Shown here in pieces: positions 25,469 through 33,572 of a stretch of 64,000 nt of DNA. The translations under genes and the position numbers were made by a program. How positions within the stretch are numbered: the first letter of the stretch is position 1; every line of letters begins with the position of its first letter. The notes beneath the pieces were generated by a model that was not told where the DNA came from, ran no database searches, and was given only the letters and a program-made list of their open reading frames with translations. Source of the stretch: Pseudomonas mandelii (lineage in GTDB: Bacteria > Pseudomonadota > Gammaproteobacteria > Pseudomonadales > Pseudomonadaceae). The stretch is taken from NCBI RefSeq assembly GCF_900106065.1, contig NZ_LT629796.1, positions 2,764,001 through 2,828,000 of the forward strand, given 5' to 3'.

Positions 25469-27079
25469 ATGATGGCCTTGATAACCCAGATCAAGATTCG
25501 TGGTTACCGCATCTATCGAGACTTCACCCTAAGACCTAACGCTCGACTCAACATCCTCGTCGGCGGTAATGACGCGGGAAAATCAACGCTGATAGAAGCT
25601 ATCGCCCTAGCGCTCAACGGGCGGATCGGCGGACGAGGCGTGCTAGAAGAGTTGAACCCTTACTGGTTCAACACCGACATGGTCGAAGAATTCGTGGCTC
25701 TGAGGAAGGCAGGAAAGAAAGTCGCCCTCCCTGAAATTTTGATCGAGCTCTATTTGGATAAGCGAGACGATCTGCAAGGGCTCTGCGGGGCAATCAACAC
25801 CGATGTTCCGACTAACGCCTGTCCCGGCGTCTCCCTGAGAATCTTCCCAAACGAAGAGTATCGAGACATGCTCGACGAGTGGCTCAAGTCGCCGACTGCG
25901 CTGCTGCCCGTCGAATATTACACCTATGAGTGGCGGAGCTTCGCTGACCAAGAGCTTACCAGACGTCCCCGAGCCCTCTCAGTCGCTGTCATTGACTCCC
26001 GCACAGTGAGATCCACCAGCGGAGTTGACTACCATCTGCGCCAGATCCTCAGTGATCATCTGGAACCAAGCGAAAAGGCGTCAATTTCGCTGAGCTACCG
26101 TGAGGTCAAAGCATCCATGACCGAAAGCGCTCTTTCAGACGTCAACACGCGCCTCGCATTGCTTGAGGCCTCTCTTGAGAATGAGCCTATGGCGCTCGCC
26201 ATGGATCAAAGCTCCAGATCGTCGTGGGAAGGCTCCGTGACCCCCCATGTAGATGATGTCCCATTTTCGATGGCGGGGCAGGGTCAGCAAGCAGCAATCA
26301 AAATATCGCTTGCGATGAAACGCCACTCAGCGAAGGCAAGCATAGTAATGATTGAGGAGCCGGAAAATCACCTTTCTCATACAAGCCTAGCTACGCTGTT
26401 GTCTCGCATTGAGGCATTGGCAACAGATCAGCAACAGCTTTTCATCTCAACTCATAGTACCTATGTGCTGAACAGGCTTGGGCTTAATTCGTTGCTTCTT
26501 TTGAACCGCAACACGGCCTCCAAAATAACTGAACTGACGCCTGACACCGTTAGGTACTTTCAGCGATTACCAGGTTACGACACGCTAAGGATGGTTCTAG
26601 CCAAGAAAGTTGTGTTGGTAGAGGGGCCGTCCGACGAGATCATTTTCGAGCGAGTTTTTAAGGATAAATATCGGCTTACACCAATGGCGTCTGGCATTGA
26701 CGTCATCAGCATGCGAGGACTCGCACTGGCTCGATGTTTGGAGCTTTGTGCCGCTATCAACAAACAGGTCGCTGTGATGCGCGACAACGACGGAGTAGAG
26801 CCAGTTAAGCTGAGAGAGCCAGTGGAGAAATGGCTCGATGGCGCTCGGCGAGAGTTATTTATCGGCGACGTTAGTGACGGTAAGACGCTCGAGCCTCAGC
26901 TGATTCATCATAATGGTGAAAAAGGGTTGCGAACGATTCTGGGTATTACTGTTGCAGCCGACCTTGAGACTTGGATGATACGAGAGAAGACCGAGGGGGC
27001 TTTGAGAATCGCTGAGTCCACTGATGCACTGATCCCTCCAGCGTATATGGAAGCCGCAGCGAAGTTTATCCATGGCTAA
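25469..27079 (+). CDS. OLD-family ATPase/TOPRIM nuclease (GajA-like)
   Basis: A 536-residue protein. Walker A GGNDAGKST at 32–40, a signature-like SMAGQGQQA at 267–275, Walker B SIVMIEEPEN at 291–300 and the H-loop STHS at ~327–330 form an ABC-type ATPase head. The C-terminal TOPRIM has Glu385 (VVLVEGPSDE) and the acidic RDNDG at 438–442. This architecture is that of OLD nucleases such as Gabija GajA, which cut DNA when phage depletes nucleotides. The stop overlaps the helicase start by eight bases. Adjacent ATGs at 25469 and 25472 are both possible starts. Confidence 0.85.
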   Translation: MMALITQIKIRGYRIYRDFTLRPNARLNILVGGNDAGKSTLIEAIALALNGRIGGRGVLEELNPYWFNTDMVEEFVALRKAGKKVALPEILIELYLDKRDDLQGLCGAINTDVPTNACPGVSLRIFPNEEYRDMLDEWLKSPTALLPVEYYTYEWRSFADQELTRRPRALSVAVIDSRTVRSTSGVDYHLRQILSDHLEPSEKASISLSYREVKASMTESALSDVNTRLALLEASLENEPMALAMDQSSRSSWEGSVTPHVDDVPFSMAGQGQQAAIKISLAMKRHSAKASIVMIEEPENHLSHTSLATLLSRIEALATDQQQLFISTHSTYVLNRLGLNSLLLLNRNTASKITELTPDTVRYFQRLPGYDTLRMVLAKKVVLVEGPSDEIIFERVFKDKYRLTPMASGIDVISMRGLALARCLELCAAINKQVAVMRDNDGVEPVKLREPVEKWLDGARRELFIGDVSDGKTLEPQLIHHNGEKGLRTILGITVAADLETWMIREKTEGALRIAESTDALIPPAYMEAAAKFIHG

Positions 27080-28142
27080 CCATCTGACCTTAGCCGTTGC
27101 CGGAGGAAGGAAAACTCAGGGGCTGGTGGAACACTGCAAATCTCTGCCAATTGACCGTCGAGTGTTAGTCGTCACTTTCACGCAAACCAACCAGCTGGAG
27201 CTTCGCCACCGACTCGCCTCCCAAGCCGGCGACTTGCAAAACTTAGAGGTGATGGGATGGTACACATTCCTACTTCGCCATTTCGCCAAGCCTTTCCTAC
27301 CATTCATTTTACCTAGCGAAAGGGTTGGCGGTTTCGACTTTGAAGGAAGGCCCTACTTCAAAGCGGTCGGCAAGGCCAGGTATATGAATCGAAAAAACGA
27401 GGTCTATGCCTCAGAGTTGGGAAGGCTTGCTTTCGAAGTAATGCAGTCCAGTGGTGGTTTGCTCATGCACCGACTCGAGTGTCTCTATGACGAGATTCTC
27501 TTTGATGAGGTGCAGGATCTAAGTGGCTACGACTGGGAAATAGTTCACCAGCTACTTTTGTCCAAAATCGACGTTCGAATGGTAGGTGACGTCCGGCAGT
27601 CTGTTTTGTCCACCAACCCTCGCGGTCAAAAGAATAAAAAATATGCCTACGCAGCCGCAATTGAATGGTTCCGGGATCGCGAAACTAAAGGTTTATTGTG
27701 CATCAACTACTCGTCGGTCACGCACAGATGCAGAGCTGAAATCGCAACTTTCTCAGACTCAATATTTGATGCCTCGTGGGGGTTTCCGGAAACCACCTCT
27801 GAGAACACTGCCTGCACGGGACATGATGGTGTTTTCCTCGTCAGCAGGAAACATGTCGACGATTACGTTGCAAGGTTTCAACCCCAATCTCTGAGGCACT
27901 CCATCAGCTCCGGTAAGGAATACTCACTGGATTTCCTAAATTTTAAGGTGTCGAAAGGTGCGACCTATGAGCGTGTTCTCATCGTGCCTACGGTGAATAT
28001 AGAAAGCTTCCTAAAAAAAGGAATTCATTTGGAAGCAACATCTGCGGCATCTTTCTACGTCGCAGTAACGAGGGCCAAGCAAAGTGTGGCAATTATCGTT
28101 GATCAGCCCGGTGACTCGACGCTGCCTTATTGGCATCCATAA
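27072..28142 (+). CDS. UvrD-like helicase partner (GajB-like, short)
   Basis: A 356-residue superfamily-1 helicase-like protein. The P-loop is atypical: LAVAGGRKTQ at 7–16 lacks the usual GxGKT. Motif II is intact (LFDEVQD, 143–149), as are VRMVGDVRQ and a C-terminal VAVTRAKQS. At 356 residues it is shorter than GajB (about 490). It overlaps the OLD gene by eight bases, indicating coupled expression. I recall relatives with AGSRKTQ at the same place, so the loop may be a family trait rather than decay. Confidence 0.8.
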   Translation: MANHLTLAVAGGRKTQGLVEHCKSLPIDRRVLVVTFTQTNQLELRHRLASQAGDLQNLEVMGWYTFLLRHFAKPFLPFILPSERVGGFDFEGRPYFKAVGKARYMNRKNEVYASELGRLAFEVMQSSGGLLMHRLECLYDEILFDEVQDLSGYDWEIVHQLLLSKIDVRMVGDVRQSVLSTNPRGQKNKKYAYAAAIEWFRDRETKGLLCINYSSVTHRCRAEIATFSDSIFDASWGFPETTSENTACTGHDGVFLVSRKHVDDYVARFQPQSLRHSISSGKEYSLDFLNFKVSKGATYERVLIVPTVNIESFLKKGIHLEATSAASFYVAVTRAKQSVAIIVDQPGDSTLPYWHP

Positions 28143-28187
28143 TTTCGGTGGAGAGCCTTAGCTGGCTGTATCAGAGTCCGCTTTGAA

Positions 28188-28209
28188 TGGCCAGCGTGTA
28201 GGCTGGCCA
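28188..28209. terminator. Hairpin between convergent genes
   Basis: TGGCCAGC pairs with GCTGGCCA across a six-base loop, between the convergent stops at 28142 and 28224. It lacks a long T tract, so termination strength is uncertain. Confidence 0.45.
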
Positions 28210-28223
28210 CCACCATGTCAGTG

Positions 28224-29045
28224 TTAGACGTCCGGCAGAATGTCGTCGAAGAAATTCGCGTGCAACTCGTACTCTAAAGAGCCGAATCGCGCGATCAGGT
28301 CTGCTCTTAACTCACCCTCGGCTACGGGTTCAAAATTGATCCAGTGACTGTATACGAGGCCCTCATCCGATTCGTTGGCCGTGACCTCCGAATCGGCCAG
28401 AAGCTCCGCGTCGTCGAGAGAAATCTCCAGCTCATTCGCCAGGGCCTGGGCCATGGTTTTGCGGTTGCCGCGTTCAGCTTCTTCGACTTGGGCCCAGTGC
28501 TCCCATTCAGATCTACGGTCGCGATCAGCATCAGACTCACTGCTGGAGATGACCACGCCTTCGTCAGCAAGTAGCCATATACCATCACGGCGTAGCAATT
28601 CGACCGAGGCTTTGAGATAGAACGCTGCACCGTGATACATCCTCTCCTGATCTTGCTGCCCCTGGTAGGTCAGGGAAACTTCCAAAGTAAGCTTCCCAGT
28701 TGCGTCGCTGTAGTCAGCGGTTTCCACTTCAAGAGCATCAATAGTGAATCCACTCGCATTAGTATCCGCAATCGCGCCGGAGAGCTGATCCTCCAACTCT
28801 AAATCCAGGTCGGCGTAGACATCATCCTCATTGATCGCTTGGGGAAAGTCTTTGATCCCAAATACAGCCACCATCAGGCGCGGATCCTTTGGGTTCCGTT
28901 GGGCGACTACAGAAAACTCATGGTAATCAGCGAAGCCCGCTTTTTGCACCAGGACTTCTTGAGCGACAGAAAGCTTCAGGCCCTTATCACGAGCAAGCTG
29001 TTTAGCTTGGGATTTGAAGATGTTTAGCGGAGAAAAATCAGACAT
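28224..29045 (-). CDS. Hypothetical protein with a glyoxalase-superfamily-associated N-terminal motif
   Basis: A 273-residue acidic soluble protein. The N-terminus SPLNIFKSQAKQLARDKG, then LSVAQEVLVQKAGFADYHEF, matches a short domain seen in Pseudomonas proteins annotated as glyoxalase superfamily and in related unknowns. The rest is Asp/Glu-rich and unassigned. It is convergent with the defence pair. No metal-binding motif is evident. Function unknown. Confidence 0.55.
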   Translation of the reverse strand: MSDFSPLNIFKSQAKQLARDKGLKLSVAQEVLVQKAGFADYHEFSVVAQRNPKDPRLMVAVFGIKDFPQAINEDDVYADLDLELEDQLSGAIADTNASGFTIDALEVETADYSDATGKLTLEVSLTYQGQQDQERMYHGAAFYLKASVELLRRDGIWLLADEGVVISSSESDADRDRRSEWEHWAQVEEAERGNRKTMAQALANELEISLDDAELLADSEVTANESDEGLVYSHWINFEPVAEGELRADLIARFGSLEYELHANFFDDILPDV

Positions 29046-29750
29046 GGCAAAGGTTCCTAAATCAACGACGCTTAGGTGTCCGATTGCCTGTTCACCGGGC
29101 AGCGTCTGGTTAGGGACATGCCGATGTAAAACTGAAGGGTGTCACAGATGGGCTATTGCTTCGCGAAACAGGCGCCAGGCGACCATCACCGCCTAGCCTG
29201 ATCATAGGTCAGAGGAAATAGCCCCGCAATACCCCGCTGACGGATAAAACCAAACCAGAGCTAAGGAAGAAATGACGCCACTGGATTGTCACTTTTAAAC
29301 GCTGAGGGTGGCTGTTCTATAGAAAACAGGACATGCGAAAGGAGTGTATTTCAAAATATTTCAAGGAAGAAACGTCGTATCCCGCGATTTAGAAGGGCTG
29401 GGCATACATACAGGGGCGAAATGGATCCAACCACTGATTTGCGCACAAGTTATCCACAGGCTTGTTACCTTGCAATGTCATTTTGACCCCATTATCTTGT
29501 AGGTCATCTCTACAACAGCACTACATGTTGTGTTTTTGGCGAGAGGCTTAGGTTTCAGTGAACACAGCGGGTATGCGTGCGAAGTTTGGACGCCGAGCAC
29601 ACATACCCGCCAATCCCTGAGCCAATGCGGACACTGGTGGGACGCGCATTAGAGAAAAACCGACTTTGGATGTCAACCATTCAGCTCGGCTTTCCGCTCA
29701 AGGGTTGCTCCTGCCTACTCGATTTTTTCTAGATACAGGAGCACCTAATC
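29046..29750. other. Long gene-poor gap with a DnaA box and a long inverted repeat
   Basis: About 700 bases without a convincing gene. It holds a consensus DnaA box TTATCCACA (29450–29458). It also holds an inverted repeat whose arms GCGGGTATGCGTG (29568–29580) and CACACATACCCGC (29599–29611) match at 12 of 13 positions. The short frames inside (for example 29286–29486) have no ribosome site or protein-like composition. Confidence 0.5.
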
Positions 29751-30005
29751 GTGCCGAAAAATCCTAAACAAACATCGTCTCCTGTGGCCAGCTTGGCCTC
29801 CAAAATCCTGCGTAGTGATAGCTCCTCGGCCATCCAGAAGGAATTGGCAGGTTCGGCCATGGCTCAAGCTTCGACCGGCAAGCAAACCGGTGCCGATATG
29901 GAGACTAAAGCCAGTCATGTCCTCGATAGCAACAAGTACAACGCCACCACCAAGACCCTAGCGGCCTCGGTACTTGCCCAATCGAACAAAGAGCGGGGTG
30001 AGTAA
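29751..30005 (+). CDS. Small conserved hypothetical protein (84 aa)
   Basis: Starts at a GTG with GGAG nine bases upstream. The product begins MPKNPKQTSSPVASLASKIL and is rich in Ser, Ala and Lys, probably helical. I recall it as a widespread small proteobacterial protein that occurs next to the following gene. It is two bases from that gene, so they form a pair. Function unknown. Confidence 0.65.
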   Translation: MPKNPKQTSSPVASLASKILRSDSSSAIQKELAGSAMAQASTGKQTGADMETKASHVLDSNKYNATTKTLAASVLAQSNKERGE

Positions 30006-30007
30006 AA

Positions 30008-30214
30008 ATGGCTCAGTATTTCGTGAACCGCAATGCACAGACCAATGGTGACCACGAGGTGCATACCAGTACGTGCATCTATTTGCCGGCACTCCATAAC
30101 CGCCTTGATCTTGGCTATCACACCACCTGTGTGACCGCTGTTCGCCAGGCTCGCAACACCTACCGGCAATCGAACGGATGCCGGACGTGCTCCTCGGTAT
30201 GTCATACCCAGTAG
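30008..30214 (+). CDS. Small Cys/His-rich conserved protein (68 aa)
   Basis: The product contains QYFVNRNAQTNGDHEVHT, then CIYLP, TTCVTAV and a terminal NGCRTCSSVCHT. The five or so Cys with His suggest a metal site. It is widespread in bacteria as an unnamed family. It is coupled to the 84-aa gene upstream and followed by a hairpin, so the two form a closed unit before the CBASS genes. Confidence 0.65.
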   Translation: MAQYFVNRNAQTNGDHEVHTSTCIYLPALHNRLDLGYHTTCVTAVRQARNTYRQSNGCRTCSSVCHTQ

Positions 30215-30236
30215 TTTTTAAAGTCTCATCGGGCGC

Positions 30237-30256
30237 GGGCAGCTTTGCTGCTGCCC
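30237..30256 (+). terminator. Probable terminator of the small gene pair
   Basis: GGGCAGC pairs with GCTGCCC over a six-base loop, 22 bases after the stop at 30214. The T tract is poor. Confidence 0.45.
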
Positions 30257-30309
30257 CTCGTTAAAGTTGATTGGATTCCCGGCATTAAGTCTATTGAAGG
30301 TCGCTTTTG

Positions 30310-30954
30310 ATGATTCACGATCATGAATACAGCCTATTGGGCGGGGTTAATCGAGCTTTGATTGGCAGGTATCTGACACTACTAGCAAGCGCGATTTCCG
30401 GCATTGCGGTTTTTTTGCTGCTATCAGCTGAAGATTTGGCTAAAAAGTATAATCTGCCTGTAAATCTTCCACCGACAGCCCTGTCGCTAATTGGCGCAGG
30501 TATAGTCTTTGCCTTGCTATACGCTTTATTCAATAAGACGGTTTGGAAATGGCGTTGGGCAGTCAAATATCTAAAAGTCCCTGACCTGTCGGGAGAGTGG
30601 CACTGCACTGGAACGACACTGGACATCGGAGGAAATCCGATTCGCAGTTGGGAAGCAGATGTATATATCTGTCAAACCTGGGACAAGATCAGAGTGCGCT
30701 TGAAGACTCACCAATCGGGCTCAAACAGTATCACTGCGGCCTTGGTTCACGATGAGGCTGACGGATACCGCCTTCTTTATAACTATCAGAATGATCCTAA
30801 TCCCGGCGAGCCTGAGCTTCGAGGACACGTTGGCAGTGCAAATCTATTATTTACCAAGTTATTAGATAGCGCACAGGGTGACTATTTTAACGGTTACGGT
30901 CGGCCCACCTATGGGCGAATAGAGCTGAGGAGAAAGAATGAGCACGTCAATTAA
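30310..30954 (+). CDS. Cap15-like CBASS membrane effector
   Basis: A 214-residue protein with two N-terminal membrane helices (about residues 20–40 and 55–75) and a ~130-residue beta-rich domain starting DLSGEWHCTG. It has the alternating strand pattern and length of Cap15, a beta-barrel effector that disrupts the inner membrane when it binds a cyclic nucleotide. It overlaps the CD-NTase gene by 17 bases. ATG at 30310 with GAAGG nine bases upstream; the TTG three bases earlier is an alternative. The Cap15 call rests on layout and neighbour, not on a motif. Confidence 0.75.
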   Translation: MIHDHEYSLLGGVNRALIGRYLTLLASAISGIAVFLLLSAEDLAKKYNLPVNLPPTALSLIGAGIVFALLYALFNKTVWKWRWAVKYLKVPDLSGEWHCTGTTLDIGGNPIRSWEADVYICQTWDKIRVRLKTHQSGSNSITAALVHDEADGYRLLYNYQNDPNPGEPELRGHVGSANLLFTKLLDSAQGDYFNGYGRPTYGRIELRRKNEHVN

Positions 30955-32065
30955 TGATCGAATTAACCGTCTACGCTCTAGACGCTCAGGGCTAGATAGA
31001 TCCTCTGTAATCGCAATGGATGCGAAGGATTTCATCGTAAACCGAAGCCTCACAAAAGAAGCGTGGGAACATAGGGTTAAAGACAAGCCGAATACAACTT
31101 TTGCTTTAGGAGCGATGCAGGAGGTAGATCCTACCTACACCCGCATCAGCATCGAAACCGCAGAACGGGTTAGCAACCAGTTGTCGAAGAGGACAAGCGG
31201 TAATCTCGAATTTGAGCTACAGGGATCAGTACCACTGAATGTCCATATTCGAGGGGTCAGTGATGTTGATCTTTTAGCAATAGAAGCTGACTTTCATACC
31301 TATGATGCGCGTGGGTACATGAGTACATCGGGTCAGTACCGCTCACCGACCTCACGCACTTCAGTTGGGGTGTTAACCGCTCGCAGGGGCGAAATTAGTA
31401 AAGCTCTTCGTGATGCGTTTCCCGCTGCGACGATTGACACTTCTGGCTCTAAGGCCATCAAATTGCAAGGAGGGTCATTAGCACGTCCAGTAGACGTCGT
31501 GCCCTCCCACTGGCATGACACCATCACTTACCAAGCCTCTGGTCAGAAACATGACCGCGCTGTCACTATCCTAGATTCGCATAAAAGTACCACGATTGAA
31601 AACTGGCCTTTCCTGCACATCAAAAAGGTACGAGAACGATGTGAAACCACGGGTGGTGGACTCCGCAAATCAATAAGGTTATGTAAAAACATAAAGGCAG
31701 AGCTCGAGGCAGAGGGAAAACCTGTAACAATCTCAAGCTTTGATATTGCCTCAATAATGTACCATGCCAACATGCATAGCCTCTCCGCTGGTGCCTACTA
31801 CGAATTAGCGATATTGGCCGAGACCCAAAGATATCTGGATTACTTATGGAACAACAAGGAAGAAGCGAGGCGACTGATAGTGCCAGATGGATCTCGCTTT
31901 ATATTTAACACGGAAGACAAGTTTAACGGCTTGCTGCATCTCTCCGTGGCCATGGACAGCCTCCTTCGGGAGGTCGCTAAAGAGCAAAGCTTCCTGCTGA
32001 GCTTATCCGAGAAGCCTATGCTGGATGCCAGCAGGGTAGCTGTGACCAACGCGGTGATTTTCTAA
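30938..32065 (+). CDS. CD-NTase (CBASS nucleotide cyclase)
   Basis: A 375-residue nucleotidyltransferase. The active site reads LQGSVPLNVHIRGVSDVDLL: Gly-Ser at 96–97, then Asp109 and Asp111, with a third acid at Asp186 (ARPVDVVP). It synthesises a cyclic oligonucleotide signal on phage infection. With the Cap15-like gene it makes a minimal type I CBASS; no E1/E2 (Cap2) or JAB (Cap3) gene is present. Clade not assigned. Confidence 0.85.
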   Translation: MSTSINDRINRLRSRRSGLDRSSVIAMDAKDFIVNRSLTKEAWEHRVKDKPNTTFALGAMQEVDPTYTRISIETAERVSNQLSKRTSGNLEFELQGSVPLNVHIRGVSDVDLLAIEADFHTYDARGYMSTSGQYRSPTSRTSVGVLTARRGEISKALRDAFPAATIDTSGSKAIKLQGGSLARPVDVVPSHWHDTITYQASGQKHDRAVTILDSHKSTTIENWPFLHIKKVRERCETTGGGLRKSIRLCKNIKAELEAEGKPVTISSFDIASIMYHANMHSLSAGAYYELAILAETQRYLDYLWNNKEEARRLIVPDGSRFIFNTEDKFNGLLHLSVAMDSLLREVAKEQSFLLSLSEKPMLDASRVAVTNAVIF

Positions 32066-32542
32066 AGGCAGTCATTGGATAATTTTAGAAAACGCTTTAA
32101 ACCTGCTTGAGGAGTTTTTAGCACCGCTTTTGACGGTGTTAGGCCTTTCTACGGAAGGTGCCAACACTCGCTGGAATACTACATGTCCCACTTTCGCCGT
32201 TCACAGATTTCAGTAGTGAAGGAGCTTCAATCTTACTATTGACTGAAGTTGAGACTCGCACCTTGAGTATGAATATAAACATATAGGTAGGGGGCAATTG
32301 GCTGCCGTATACCCTAACCAGGATTACTTGCTCGATGGAAGGCTGACAGGTGAGCGTTTTGACTCCTAGACGCGGGTGGTATGCACACAACTTGATGTCT
32401 TGATGATGTGGATTCTGATAAAGGGGAGCGATCAGAATAGATAGCTCGGCAGGAACAGAGGCGTATCTCAGCTTTCAGTGGCGCTGCTTAGCCCCCTTCA
32501 ATGTGACAAAGATGCAGGCCTTTTTGGCGCCTTTGGGAAAAC
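32066..32542. other. Island end, no recognised gene
   Basis: About 475 bases after the CBASS genes. A weak hairpin CACCG-CTTTTGA-CGGTG near 32122–32139 may end their transcript. No gene is seen. It includes the 14 foreign codons and stop (32498–32542) that close the truncated antiporter frame. The junction with the core chromosome is inferred at or just before 32543. Confidence 0.5.
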
Positions 32543-33403
32543 CCAGAAGCCATCCAGGTACTTGCGCGTCATGTCGTTCATCGCCAGGTTGCGGCCCAGG
32601 TTACCGATGATCAGACCCGCGACGACCATCGCGATGGGGGCGGACACATGCAGCTCCGACGCCATGGCCGAGCCGCCGATCACCAGCGCCAGGGTCAGCA
32701 TGACCTCGATCTGATGCTGCTCGATGCTCTTGATCATCAGGTACACCAGATAACCGATCAGCCCACCGAACAGCACGCCGCCAATCGCCTCATGGGCGAA
32801 CAGCATCGCTGTGGCGCCGACGGTCGGGGTCTCGCCGAGTTGCGCAATGCCCAGCAACACGGTGAACACCACCACGGCCGTGCCGTCGTTGAACAGCGAC
32901 TCGCCGACGATGGTGGTTTTCAGAGGCTTGGACGCATTGGCAGTCCGTAGCACGCCGAGGACCGCGATCGGGTCGGTGGGGGAAATCAGCGCACCGAACA
33001 GCAGGCAATAAAGGAAGCTCACGTGCCAGCCGAACAGGGCAAAAATGTAATAGGCGAGGCTGCCGATCACCGCCGTGGCGATCAATACGCCGAAGGTCGC
33101 CAGCAGCCCGATGGGCCAGCGGTAGCTGCGCAGGTCATTGAGGTTGACGTGCAGGGCGCCGGCGAACAGCAGGAAGGAAAGCATCCAGTTCATCAGCAGA
33201 TCGCCAAAGTCGATCTGGCTGATCAGTTGCTGAATGCGCTCTTCGAGGCCGGGGTAGCCGAGCAAGCTCAGGCCTTGCAGCAGCAGGGAAAACATCAGCG
33301 CGGTGACCATGACCCCGATGGTCGGAGGCAGGCCGATGAAGCGGAAATTCACGTAGGTGAGGAGTGTGGTCAGGCAGATAAAGGCAGCGACAAGTTCGAG
33401 CAT
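32498..33403 (-). pseudogene. Truncated Na+/H+ antiporter (CPA1/NhaP type)
   Basis: The first ~287 residues are a normal CPA1 antiporter: SFLLFAGALHVNLNDL, LLFGALISPTDPIAVLGVL and IVGESLFNDGTAVVVF are the core ion-binding helices. After KYLDGFW (last codon 32543–32545) the frame runs for 14 unrelated residues (VFPKAPKR…) and stops. Family members continue for at least 100 more residues with several helices. The loss coincides with the switch from island to core sequence, so island insertion is the likely cause. Function is probably lost. Confidence 0.75.
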
Positions 33404-33455
33404 CCGGGGTCCTTGGATGGGGGGGGGTTAAGGCAGTTGCACCGAGTCAGTTTCT

Positions 33456-33545
33456 TCGCGAGCAGGCTCGCTCCCACATGGAATTCGGTCGTACACAGAA
33501 TCTGTGTGCACTGGAGATCCACTGTGGGAGCGAGCCTGCTCGCGA
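33456..33545. repeat. REPIN (GCGAGCAGGCTCGC type)
   Basis: Two inverted REP units, TCGCGAGCAGGCTCGC (from 33456) and its complement ending 33545, enclose about 44 bases. Same class as 36312, 40568 and 56347. Confidence 0.9.
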
Positions 33546-33572
33546 TAGCGGTGTCAGCAGCGACGCAATGAT

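Noticed and set aside
29450..29458. DnaA box as a chromosomal origin
   Set aside because: Only one box was found and there is no dnaA or dnaN nearby; kept as a site only.
29286..29486. 66-codon frame in the gap
   Set aside because: No ribosome site and atypical composition.
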